From Candidatus Iainarchaeum sp. (GTDB lineage Archaea > Iainarchaeota > Iainarchaeia > Iainarchaeales > Iainarchaeaceae), in assembly GCA_013331625.1 (NCBI GenBank), contig DUGC01000066.1, forward strand, positions 1,407 to 8,120: 6,714 nt of DNA, written 5' to 3'. The notes under the pieces are model-generated. The model did no database searches and was not told the DNA's origin. It saw only the letters and a program-made list of their open reading frames with translations. Each line of letters starts with the position of its first letter. Within the stretch, counting starts at the first letter, position 1. Shown in pieces: positions 1 to 5,845 of the stretch. Made by a program: the position numbers and the translations under genes.

Positions 1-150
1 AACACAATGGCTTAATTTATGGCCCACCTCCAACAGGAGGTAGCCGTCGCTCCCATCCTCCCAAGAGGATTCCGCCAACCCAAGTTTGCAGAAACCGCCG
101 AAACGGTTGTTGTTCACAAGTTTTATATAGTCGGGATCTGTATTATTGCC
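1..150. other. Upstream region without a supported gene; three small hairpins
   Basis: No convincing coding region is visible. A forward frame is open from the ATG at 19 into the LamG gene, but its 44 extra residues look unstructured and precede an internal promoter and a standard signal peptide, so it is not a credible N-terminus. A reverse frame is open from about 174 to the window edge, but it has no ATG and its only nearby GTG lies just 14 bases from the reversed TATA-like sequence. Three perfect inverted repeats occur: 26-41 (ACCTCC/GGAGGT, 4-base loop), 55-70 (ATCCTC/GAGGAT, 4-base loop) and 93-108 (AACCG/CGGTT, 6-base loop). A forward upstream gene could end here at TAA 13-15 or TAG 41-43, but too little is present to tell. 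Confidence 0.5.
121..129 (+). promoter_or_regulatory. TATA box of the LamG pilin-like gene
   Basis: TTTTATATA matches the archaeal TATA consensus and lies 22-30 bases upstream of the ATG at 151. Initiation about 25 bases downstream of the box centre would fall at or next to that ATG. There is no Shine-Dalgarno sequence before 151, so a leaderless transcript is likely. The box also argues against translation from the in-frame ATG at 19. Confidence 0.75.
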
Positions 151-987
151 ATGCAGCCAAGAGGCTTTTTTGCAAGGTCAGGCCAGAGCGGCACGGAATA
201 CCTGCTCATCTTGGGCGGGGCCGCTGCAGTGATTGTGATTGTTTCAGTGCTTGTCCTCAACATGCTTGGCAGCACAAAGCAGGGCACCGGAAGCGATTAC
301 AATGCTTTTTCAAACACCCTGCCATGCACGCCCCCGCAGACAAACCTTTATGCGTACTGGAAATTTGATGAGGGCGCGGGAAGCGGCACTGCAGGGGACA
401 GCGCGGGGGACTTTGACGGCACACTTACAGGCATGGATGCCGCAACTGCATGGAAGAGCGGGTCTGAGTGCAAAATGGGCGGATGCCTCTCTTTTGATGG
501 CGCAAGCGATTATGTGAATGTGCCAAATTTCACGTGGGATTATAGCGGGCCCGTGACGGTGTCATTTTGGATTAATGCAGCGGACAAGGCTTTTTCATTC
601 CCATTCATAGGCCCTGTAAGCACTAATACAGACATTAGGTTTGGGCCCATTATCTGGAATGATGATTATCTTTATTGGGATTACGGAAACTTGACAACAA
701 CCGGCCGGATCAAGGAATATTTCTATCCCTATTTCGATAACTGGACCCATGTTGTTCTTGTTTCCAAAGGGAAGGGCGGCAACTACAAGGCAATTTACCT
801 TAACGGGGAATTGGTAAACTCAAACACCTCCTCAGATGGGCCTGAGGGATTGCCGGCAGGGCTTACTATCGGGAAGGGCACAGATGCGGGAAAATATTAT
901 CAGGGCCGCATGGACGAATTCATGGTCTATAAAACAGCCCTTTCCGGCTCGCAGATAAAGTACCTCTATGCGTGCGGCAGCAAATGA
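151..987 (+). CDS. Class III signal peptide (pilin-like) protein with LamG domain
   Basis: Likely a secreted or surface-anchored adhesin-type protein of 278 residues. The N-terminus is a short basic leader ending in R-S-G11, followed by Q12-S-G-T-E16-Y17 and a hydrophobic stretch (about 18-39). This is the class III prepilin signal form, in which a prepilin peptidase cuts before the Gln and the hydrophobic helix drives filament assembly or membrane anchoring. Residues about 66-275 form a LamG/concanavalin A-like lectin domain: YWKFDEG at 69-75, a G-x-x-LSFDG-x-x-DYV block at 111-122, VTVSFW at 135-140, NWTHV at 197-201, IYLNGEL at 215-221 and MDEFMVYKTALS at 254-265. Four N-glycosylation sequons (N126, N180, N197, N225) and four Cys (59, 107, 112, 275) fit an exposed domain. 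The start at 151 is chosen from the TATA spacing and the signal peptide. The ligand cannot be predicted. The gene appears monocistronic. Confidence 0.88.
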   Translation: MQPRGFFARSGQSGTEYLLILGGAAAVIVIVSVLVLNMLGSTKQGTGSDYNAFSNTLPCTPPQTNLYAYWKFDEGAGSGTAGDSAGDFDGTLTGMDAATAWKSGSECKMGGCLSFDGASDYVNVPNFTWDYSGPVTVSFWINAADKAFSFPFIGPVSTNTDIRFGPIIWNDDYLYWDYGNLTTTGRIKEYFYPYFDNWTHVVLVSKGKGGNYKAIYLNGELVNSNTSSDGPEGLPAGLTIGKGTDAGKYYQGRMDEFMVYKTALSGSQIKYLYACGSK

Positions 988-1011
988 GCAAATCGCAAAA
1001 ACCCGAAAATT

Positions 1012-1042
1012 AAAATCCTGATTTCGGATACCGGGATTTTTT
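1012..1042 (+). terminator. Possible hairpin plus T-run terminator after the LamG gene
   Basis: Bases 1012-1020 pair with 1032-1040 (nine pairs including one G-T wobble, 11-base loop), and a T6 run spans 1037-1042. A second T7 run follows at 1063-1069. Archaeal termination depends mainly on oligo-T tracts, so the T-runs may matter more than the stem. The position, 25 bases past the LamG stop and before coaBC, suits a terminator. Confidence 0.4.
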
Positions 1043-1062
1043 GAATTAGGGCTAAGTGCATG

Positions 1063-1072
1063 TTTTTTTATT
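1063..1072 (+). promoter_or_regulatory. Weak TATA-like element of coaBC
   Basis: The T-rich sequence TTTTTTTATT sits 23-32 bases upstream of the ATG at 1095, the spacing expected for a leaderless archaeal transcript. It is a poor match to the consensus compared with the other three boxes in the window, and the same T-run could instead help terminate the LamG transcript. Confidence 0.35.
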
Positions 1073-1094
1073 GTATTCCAGCCAAGTTCTATCC

Positions 1095-2252
1095 ATGAGG
1101 CCGCTCATTGTGCTTGCAATTACAGGCAGCATCGCTGCTGTGCGCTCCTTTGACCTGTGCCGCGAGCTTTGCCGCAGGGGATTTGATGTGCAGGTTGTGA
1201 TGAGCGGGGCGGGAACCGAAATGATAACCCCTCAGGCCATGGAATTTGCATCCGGAAGGGAAGTAATCACAAGGATAGGGGGAAAAATAGAGCATGTGAA
1301 ATTCTTCGGGAAAAACGGCAAGGCATCGCTGCTCCTGATCGCGCCTGCGACCGCAAACACGATAAGCAAAATTGCAATGGGGATTGATGACACTGCAGTG
1401 ACCACTTTTGCAACCGTTGCGATCGGCACGAAAAGGCCCGTGCTCCTTGCCCCTGCAATGCACAGGCCCATGTATGAGCACCCGATCGTCATTGAAAACC
1501 TTGAAAAGCTCAGATCAAAAGGCGTGAGGGTGATATCGCCGCTTGAGGAGGAGGGCAAGGCAAAGATCGCGTGCATTGAGGAAATAATTTTCGAGGCTGA
1601 AAGGGCGCTTTCACACAAAAGCTTTGCCGGAAAAAAAGTGCTCATCGCTTCAGGGGCTTTTGGGGAAAAAATTGACGACATCAGGCATATTACTAACACC
1701 AGCACCGGAAAGCTCGGGGCGGAACTGGCGCGCAGGCTGGGGGTTGAGGGCGCGCAGGTGAAATTCATTGGCAACGGCCCTGTAGAAAGCGGTATTGATG
1801 CCATTGAGGAGCATTATGCTGATGGCCTAGAGCGGAAAGTGATGGCCGAGCTTGAGAGCGGATATGGCTTCTTTTTCTGCCCTGCCGCAATACCCGATTT
1901 TTCGGTAAAAAAATCCATCGGGAAGGCAAGTTCATCAAAAAAAATTAGCATTGATCTAATTCCGCGCGAAAAACTGATTGGAAAAGTGAGGAAAAAATTC
2001 CCGCGCCTCAGAATTGTCGCATTCAAGGCGGTGTGGAAAAAGCGCAGGAATGAGATGGAAAAAATTTGCAGGGAATTCGTGAAAAACAGCGGCCTTCTCG
2101 CTGTTGCCGCAATTGACCTTTCTAAATTCACTCCCGACGCGGCGGAGAGGGAGATGCTCTTTTACAGCGCGGGTAAAAAGAAAATCCTGAAAGGGACAAA
2201 AGAAAAAATCGCCAGGGAAATCATTGAACTCTGCTCAAGACAAAAAAATTGA
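1095..2252 (+). CDS. coaBC: Bifunctional phosphopantothenoylcysteine decarboxylase / phosphopantothenate-cysteine ligase
   Basis: Cytosolic coenzyme A enzyme of 385 residues. The CoaB part joins cysteine to 4'-phosphopantothenate and the FMN-dependent CoaC part decarboxylates the product to 4'-phosphopantetheine. The CoaC domain (about 1-170) shows ITGSIAA (9-15), the catalytic H67 in EHV, APATANT (83-89), the substrate motif PAMHRPMY (120-127) where bacteria have PAMNxxMY/W, and C160 at the position of the reducing Cys. The CoaB domain (about 178-385) shows IDDIRHITNTSTGKLG (193-208), AAIPDFSVKK (264-273), VAFKA (308-312) and AAIDLSKF (338-345). The usual AGGTxE loop is replaced by SGAFGE (186-191). 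An in-frame GTG at 1056 would add 13 residues before the conserved start, so ATG 1095 is preferred. It runs towards the reverse-strand gene, leaving 28 bases between stops. Its link to the surface genes seems to be position only. Confidence 0.95.
   Translation: MRPLIVLAITGSIAAVRSFDLCRELCRRGFDVQVVMSGAGTEMITPQAMEFASGREVITRIGGKIEHVKFFGKNGKASLLLIAPATANTISKIAMGIDDTAVTTFATVAIGTKRPVLLAPAMHRPMYEHPIVIENLEKLRSKGVRVISPLEEEGKAKIACIEEIIFEAERALSHKSFAGKKVLIASGAFGEKIDDIRHITNTSTGKLGAELARRLGVEGAQVKFIGNGPVESGIDAIEEHYADGLERKVMAELESGYGFFFCPAAIPDFSVKKSIGKASSSKKISIDLIPREKLIGKVRKKFPRLRIVAFKAVWKKRRNEMEKICREFVKNSGLLAVAAIDLSKFTPDAAEREMLFYSAGKKKILKGTKEKIAREIIELCSRQKN
2242..2248 (-). terminator. Possible oligo-T terminator for the reverse-strand gene
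   Basis: On the reverse strand a T7 run lies 33-39 bases beyond the stop codon of the 433-residue gene, inside the last codons of coaBC. Oligo-T tracts are the core archaeal termination signal. If it is used, the two convergent transcripts overlap at their 3' ends. There is no supporting stem. Confidence 0.3.
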
Positions 2253-2280
2253 AAAGTCCCCGCCAATAGGCACCGGGCAT

Positions 2281-3582
2281 TCAAGGGGTGCATGCAGCCC
2301 TGTTCGGCTGCGCTTCCCCAAGCACACTGTCAGTGCGGCAGTCCTTTTGGATTGCAAAAATCAGCACGATCTGCGCGGAGAGCGGCTGCGCGCGGGAGGC
2401 TGCGCCCACAAGTATTGAAGGGTTTTCGCATTTTACAATGGCTTTTGCATAGAGCTGCGGGTTTGCGCTTATTTCCTCCTCCTTGAACTGCGGGGCGGCA
2501 CAGGGGAGCAGGATGCTGTTTTCCGCTCCGGCAGGCCATGGAAGCGGCGCTAGGGCATGTACCGCACTCTTGCGGATAGGCAACGTGTTTTTTTCCGAAA
2601 ACTCGGGCCATTGGGCATATGAATTGTCAGGATTGCGTTGGCGCAAATCAGCAGCATAAGCCACAGCGCCTTCTGTGAGATTCCCGCAGTGGTATTTCCC
2701 GCTCTCTGAAGGGCTTATGCAGCTTTGCTTTCTTGTGACTTTGCGGTCAGTTTCAAATTCCTTTAGTTCATAAGTGCAAATGATGCCGCTGCCCTTGAAT
2801 TTTGAGGAGAGGCCATCCACTTTTTTTGCCATTAGCGCCTCAAAACCATCCCTTGCACCCGCGATCGGGAGCAGGGAATCGATTTCCTGATCAGTAATGA
2901 GGGGCGCTGCCAGAGCGCCGGTGCAGCCGCATTTTGCAATCTGGCACGGCCCTAAATCATCAAGCACTTTTCCCGCATCAGTGGAAAGGGCGGGCAGAGA
3001 TTCGCCGCTCCATTCAACCATTTTCTTATACATAAAGAGCATGCCCGGCCATAATTCCTCATTTTGTGCAATTGCCACCTGCTTGTTCCCGTCGCGCTCT
3101 ATAATTCCTGCAATTATCTCCGAGCTCACAGAGGGGGATGCGTCATCTTGAATGCTCATTATTTCGCCAAAGGCATCGGGGATCCCGTTGCCGCGCGGCA
3201 TTATCACGGTGATGCTGTTCACGTCAAACCTTAGGCCCTCTTTTGCGGCAATATCAGAGAGCATTGAACGAAGGGTGCTGTTTGCAAGGGCGGAGAAATT
3301 GGAATCTAGCTCTTCAAGGGTTGGAACTGAAGGGGAATTGCTGAACCATACTGGGCTTTGCGCGGAAAAGCCGTTCATCATTATCTGCGACTGCGCACCC
3401 TTCACGGCCTTCGAGGCGCTCATTTTCATTTCCGCGCTGATCTTTTCTGCTGAAAAAGCCTGCGGGCCAAGGGTTGGCACGGGCGTTGCCTGTATTGAAA
3501 GCAGCACCACTATCGAAACGATTATCGCTATGATCACAAGCGGGAACGCATTTCCCCTGCTGGAACGCATAAGAAAAGGCAT
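2281..3582 (-). CDS. Unrecognised membrane-anchored Cys-rich secreted protein (433 aa)
   Basis: I do not recognise a named family. The N-terminus is short and basic (R6, R9), followed by G10-N-A-F-P and a membrane segment at about 13-31, so the protein resembles a type IV prepilin or signal-anchor protein with a large exterior domain. Residues 32-110 are Ser/Ala-rich and helical-looking. Ten Cys lie only in the C-terminal half (213, 218, 220, 269, 288, 299, 361, 385, 415, 431), starting with a CQIAKCGC cluster. Sequons N95, N101 and N301 also fit export. The last 60 residues look beta-rich. The start at 3582 is supported by the TTTAAATA box, whose inner edge is 25 bases upstream; an internal ATG at residue 5 is also possible. 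It is transcribed divergently from the six-gene operon and shares its architecture, so a role in the same surface structure is plausible but inferred. Long forward-strand frames across it are shadows. Confidence 0.85.
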   Translation of the reverse strand: MPFLMRSSRGNAFPLVIIAIIVSIVVLLSIQATPVPTLGPQAFSAEKISAEMKMSASKAVKGAQSQIMMNGFSAQSPVWFSNSPSVPTLEELDSNFSALANSTLRSMLSDIAAKEGLRFDVNSITVIMPRGNGIPDAFGEIMSIQDDASPSVSSEIIAGIIERDGNKQVAIAQNEELWPGMLFMYKKMVEWSGESLPALSTDAGKVLDDLGPCQIAKCGCTGALAAPLITDQEIDSLLPIAGARDGFEALMAKKVDGLSSKFKGSGIICTYELKEFETDRKVTRKQSCISPSESGKYHCGNLTEGAVAYAADLRQRNPDNSYAQWPEFSEKNTLPIRKSAVHALAPLPWPAGAENSILLPCAAPQFKEEEISANPQLYAKAIVKCENPSILVGAASRAQPLSAQIVLIFAIQKDCRTDSVLGEAQPNRAACTP

Positions 3583-3606
3583 GCGTAAGTGAGTAAGAGG
3601 CCCATG

Positions 3607-3614
3607 TATTTAAA
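3607..3614 (-). promoter_or_regulatory. TATA box of the 433-residue reverse-strand gene
   Basis: Read on the reverse strand this is TTTAAATA, a consensus archaeal TATA box. Initiation about 25 bases beyond its centre would fall within a few bases of the start codon at 3582, giving a leaderless or nearly leaderless mRNA. Confidence 0.75.
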
Positions 3615-3646
3615 CCTAGCAATTCCATTCAGGCCCGGAAAGCAGG

Positions 3647-3654
3647 TATAAATA
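3647..3654 (+). promoter_or_regulatory. TATA box of the six-gene surface operon
   Basis: TATAAATA, preceded by a purine-rich stretch (AAAGCAGG) suitable as a TFB recognition element, lies 29-36 bases upstream of the ATG at 3683. The predicted leader is only several bases long. No equally good box occurs further along the operon, so this is probably its main promoter. Confidence 0.75.
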
Positions 3655-3682
3655 CCCGAGGGCTTTATTCATACTGATTGCA

Positions 3683-4090
3683 ATGGAAATGCCGATCCAG
3701 ATTTTCATAACCCTTTTTGTGCTAATAGTTGTGGGATCGCTTGTAGTGATGTTCAGCCAGGACCTTTTGGGGGAGAGCAGCGGGAACATAAAAAAATTCA
3801 GCAAGGGCGGCGATGAGCCGGCAGGTGCGCAGTTTCTGGAGGTTGATTCCGTAAGCGCGCCGCAGATGGCAAATCTGGTGGAGGAATGCTACCGCCAAAA
3901 TTACGGCAAGAGCCTCTCGGACCAGCGGTGCTATGTGGTCCACTCGCAAACTGAGAATGCGCTCACAAGGCAGGATGTGGGGGCAGCCCTTGGGAATGCG
4001 GATATTTTGGGGGAAGTCGATGAATCGCTTGCAAGGACGTTTTTTATTAGCTGGGATTTTGGAGAAGCAAAGGTGGTGGTGGCAACATGA
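3683..4090 (+). CDS. Small single-pass membrane protein, first gene of the operon (135 aa)
   Basis: Unrecognised family. The protein starts almost directly with its membrane helix (MEMPIQIF, hydrophobic to about residue 24) and then has an ectodomain of about 110 residues. The linker (25-50) is polar and flexible; the rest contains two Cys (69, 83) that could form a single disulfide, in a helical-looking segment around VEECYRQNYG. There is no classical class III or Sec signal with a cleavage site, so a signal-anchor or a pilin-like helix is expected. The N-terminus matches that of the next gene at 12 of 14 positions (MEMxIQIFIxLFVL), which suggests the two are paralogues or bind the same partner through this helix. 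Start 3683 fits the TATA box at 3647. Its stop overlaps the next start by ATGA. Confidence 0.85.
   Translation: MEMPIQIFITLFVLIVVGSLVVMFSQDLLGESSGNIKKFSKGGDEPAGAQFLEVDSVSAPQMANLVEECYRQNYGKSLSDQRCYVVHSQTENALTRQDVGAALGNADILGEVDESLARTFFISWDFGEAKVVVAT
4072..4082 (+). promoter_or_regulatory. Ribosome binding site deciding the start at 4087
   Basis: A GGTGGTGGTGG tract ends four bases before the ATG at 4087 and contains the GGTG core complementary to the archaeal 16S rRNA 3' end. It favours 4087 over the internal ATG at 4102, which would begin directly with MEMAIQIF. The same bases encode the last valines of the upstream protein. Confidence 0.6.
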
Positions 4091-4641
4091 ACCAGCGTGG
4101 AATGGAAATGGCAATACAGATATTCATAGTGCTCTTCGTGCTGCTTGCAGTGTCAATGCTCGTGCTGCAGCTCGTCTCAACACAGTTCACAGAGCAGCAG
4201 AACAAGCTAAAGGACCAGCAGAAAAAATCCGCGATAGGGCAGATGGCAAAGACCAGCGCTGCCGAATGCGAAAGCCTGTGCACTGACGGGAGCGAGGACA
4301 AGCTGGCGCAGTACTGCATAAAATACTTTGATTTCACTTCAGGAAGCGCTGTGAGCGCCTTCGACCAGACAAACTTCAAGGCAGGGGTAGGGGTGTGCGA
4401 TGACCGCGTTTATTGCACGATGCTCACATCATGCACGCTGCCAAACGGCAGCCAGGTCAGTGCGCAGTCATGCAAGAACATACTGTGCAACTACTGGTCA
4501 AAGAACTTCGGGGCAGACAGGGCAAATAAGCTTATCGACGAGTTCATAGCGCCCGGACAGTGCTATGGGAATATCAGCGAGGAACAAAGGCTCTACCACT
4601 GGTATAACATGTACTATGACGGCGCGCAAGGCTGTTCATGA
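4087..4641 (+). CDS. Small Cys-rich single-pass membrane protein (184 aa)
   Basis: Unrecognised family. The N-terminus is MNQRG followed by MEMAIQIF and a membrane helix to about residue 31. A polar, Gln/Lys-rich segment at 33-60 may form a helical stalk or coiled coil. The ectodomain has ten Cys (61, 65, 77, 104, 110, 116, 129, 134, 159, 183), sequons N120 and N162, and an aromatic C-terminus (YHWYNMYY at 170-177). This is the largest and most Cys-rich of the five small proteins. Compared with the preceding gene it carries a five-residue basic leader ending in R-G, which could be a prepilin peptidase site; the residues after it do not match the class III motif, so cleavage is speculative. 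The start at 4087 is supported by the ATGA overlap and a GGTG-type ribosome binding site. Confidence 0.87.
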   Translation: MNQRGMEMAIQIFIVLFVLLAVSMLVLQLVSTQFTEQQNKLKDQQKKSAIGQMAKTSAAECESLCTDGSEDKLAQYCIKYFDFTSGSAVSAFDQTNFKAGVGVCDDRVYCTMLTSCTLPNGSQVSAQSCKNILCNYWSKNFGADRANKLIDEFIAPGQCYGNISEEQRLYHWYNMYYDGAQGCS

Positions 4642-4658
4642 AAGGGGCGTGGCCTTGA

Positions 4659-5069
4659 ATGGAGCAGCCTGTATGGGTTTATTTCGGGATAATAATCAGC
4701 CTTTTTGCACTGGTGATAGTGTCAAATGTTATCCTTGACAGCCAGGAGCAGGCAAAGGGCCTGCAGGTCAGCAATGCCGTCAAAAAGCTCGGCGAGATGT
4801 GCAGCTTTGTATGCAGGTCCGAAATGGATACCCTGCTCACTGAAAGGATCGAGCTTCCAAGCGGCGCGGCTCTGAAGGCAAGCAGGCTCACCCAGTCGAT
4901 CTGCGCCCAATACCGGGGGGCAGCGAGCTGCGTCCAGTGCCCCTGCGCCCCTGCAAATTATGACCTGAACCTTGATACCCCCGAGCACTTGCAGGCCTTT
5001 TCCTCGGCCTCTTTTGAGTGCTCGTTTGAAAGGCTTGCGGCAGGTGTGAAAATTGGATGCAAGGGCTAG
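4659..5069 (+). CDS. Small Cys-rich single-pass membrane protein with CxxCxC (136 aa)
   Basis: Unrecognised family. It begins MEQPVWVYFG, with the helix running to about residue 26, and so shares an ME-x-P/A-I/V opening with the two preceding genes. A short helical stretch (28-46) leads to an ectodomain with eight Cys (48, 52, 82, 91, 94, 96, 121, 134). The spacing CSFVC (48-52) followed by CVQCPC (91-96) suggests either a compact disulfide domain or, less likely for an exported protein, a metal site. The C-terminus is strand-rich (FECSFERLAAGVKIGC, 119-134). The gene lies 17 bases after the previous stop, the widest gap in the operon. A purine-rich AAAGGGGC before the ATG may serve as ribosome binding site but is not a strong match. 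Confidence 0.85.
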   Translation: MEQPVWVYFGIIISLFALVIVSNVILDSQEQAKGLQVSNAVKKLGEMCSFVCRSEMDTLLTERIELPSGAALKASRLTQSICAQYRGAASCVQCPCAPANYDLNLDTPEHLQAFSSASFECSFERLAAGVKIGCKG

Positions 5070-5070
5070 C

Positions 5071-5436
5071 ATGGTCACGGAAGTCATACTCTGGCTTGCG
5101 GTCATGAGCGTCGTTTTCATAGGCGTGTGGTGGTTTTTCAGCAATTTTTCATACCAAAAGCCTGAAATGGAACGCCTTGAATCAGACATTGCAAAAATCC
5201 AGTCCATGGCCAATGAGGCGTGCAGCCATTATTCATATAACTATAAATACAATCCCCTCACCGAGGCCGGGAAGTTAACGGTAAATGATTCGAATATCTG
5301 CATCAGCTCAGGCAAGCTTGCCAAATGCAGGCTTGTGGTATGCGGCCCATTGGTAAAAAGGGACCTTGCGCTCGAAAATGCCAGTGACCTATTGGTGAGC
5401 AGGGAGAATGGCGGGAGCATTGGTATCTATGGATAG
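5071..5436 (+). CDS. Small single-pass membrane protein (121 aa)
   Basis: Unrecognised family. Five residues precede a membrane helix (about 6-24, with W20-W-F-F at its outer end). A charged helical segment (30-50) and a small ectodomain follow, with four Cys (51, 77, 86, 91), a Tyr/Asn-rich loop (54-61) and sequons N25, N72 and N103. The helix-then-Cys-domain plan matches its neighbours but the sequence is not obviously paralogous. ATG 5071 lies one base after the preceding stop; a TTG-initiated extension from 5053 would overlap the upstream gene and adds only six residues, so it is not preferred. Its last codons overlap the next gene by 8 bases, implying coupled translation. Confidence 0.83.
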   Translation: MVTEVILWLAVMSVVFIGVWWFFSNFSYQKPEMERLESDIAKIQSMANEACSHYSYNYKYNPLTEAGKLTVNDSNICISSGKLAKCRLVVCGPLVKRDLALENASDLLVSRENGGSIGIYG

Positions 5437-5845
5437 CCGCGGCGTATATTCTATCATTTCGACATTCATGCTTGTGGTCATAATAGTTTTTGTGATGCTC
5501 TTCCTCTCATTCATGGGCTCGAGCTCGATCCTTGCAGTCGAGGTCGGCTCAAAGCAGGCCGAGCCTTTGCAGCAAAACAATGCGATAAGGGAAAAAATAA
5601 CAGGCTGCTGGCATGATTTCAGTGCTCAGGCCATGGAGAGTGTGGACGGGAACTCGTGCCTCACAGGGCAGATAGCAGGATATAGCATAGAAAAGCTCGG
5701 ATTTTTGGGCTGCAGTGGGGAAAAATGGAAGTTTGGCACAGTTGATGGCAGCAGCTGCAAAAGGAAATTCCCCTACCTTATCAGCATAGGCGATCACAAC
5801 AGCGGCAGGTGCCTTGGAAAGATGGTGCTCTGTTACGGGAAGTGA
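5429..5845 (+). CDS. Small prepilin-like single-pass membrane protein (138 aa)
   Basis: Unrecognised family with a prepilin-like N-terminus: M-D-S-R4-G5 followed by V-Y-S-I-I-S-T and a long hydrophobic run to about residue 29. The R-G-V pattern resembles archaeal type IV pilins whose mature part begins RG-V-S-P-x-I, but the Ser-Pro is absent here. The ectodomain carries six Cys (60, 77, 95, 110, 128, 135). The C-terminal part is strand-like and ends CLGKMVLCYGK. An alternative ATG at 5408 would add seven residues (MAGALVS) and displace the basic leader from the N-terminus, so 5429 is preferred; both are possible. The gene overlaps the preceding one by 8 bases and its stop shares TGATG with the vWA gene. 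Confidence 0.83.
   Translation: MDSRGVYSIISTFMLVVIIVFVMLFLSFMGSSSILAVEVGSKQAEPLQQNNAIREKITGCWHDFSAQAMESVDGNSCLTGQIAGYSIEKLGFLGCSGEKWKFGTVDGSSCKRKFPYLISIGDHNSGRCLGKMVLCYGK

Noticed and set aside
19..150. N-terminal extension of the LamG gene from the ATG at 19
   Set aside because: It would place 44 low-complexity residues before a normal class III signal peptide and would span the TATA box at 121-129.
1..174. Reverse-strand open frame running off the left edge
   Set aside because: It has no ATG, its stop-to-edge length is short, it overlaps the LamG start and promoter, and its translation matches nothing I recognise.
1056..1094. GTG-initiated extension of CoaBC
   Set aside because: CoaBC homologues begin just before the GSIAA motif, and the extension would cover the likely promoter and T-run.
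1232..1804. 190-residue reverse-strand frame inside coaBC
   Set aside because: It is a shadow of a strongly conserved enzyme gene and has no promoter or recognisable domain.
2897..3592. Two long forward frames (2897-3151 and 3152-3592) across the 433-residue gene
   Set aside because: They are antisense to a gene with a clear promoter, membrane anchor and Cys pattern, and show no features of their own.
3722..4114. Reverse-strand frame across the first operon gene
   Set aside because: It is a shadow in another frame; the forward gene has a promoter, a membrane helix and a coupled junction.
5053..5070. TTG start for the fourth operon gene
   Set aside because: It adds six residues overlapping the upstream gene, while ATG 5071 follows directly after the stop codon.
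4722..5213. 163-residue reverse-strand frame
   Set aside because: It spans the junction of two well-supported forward genes and has no promoter or family signal.
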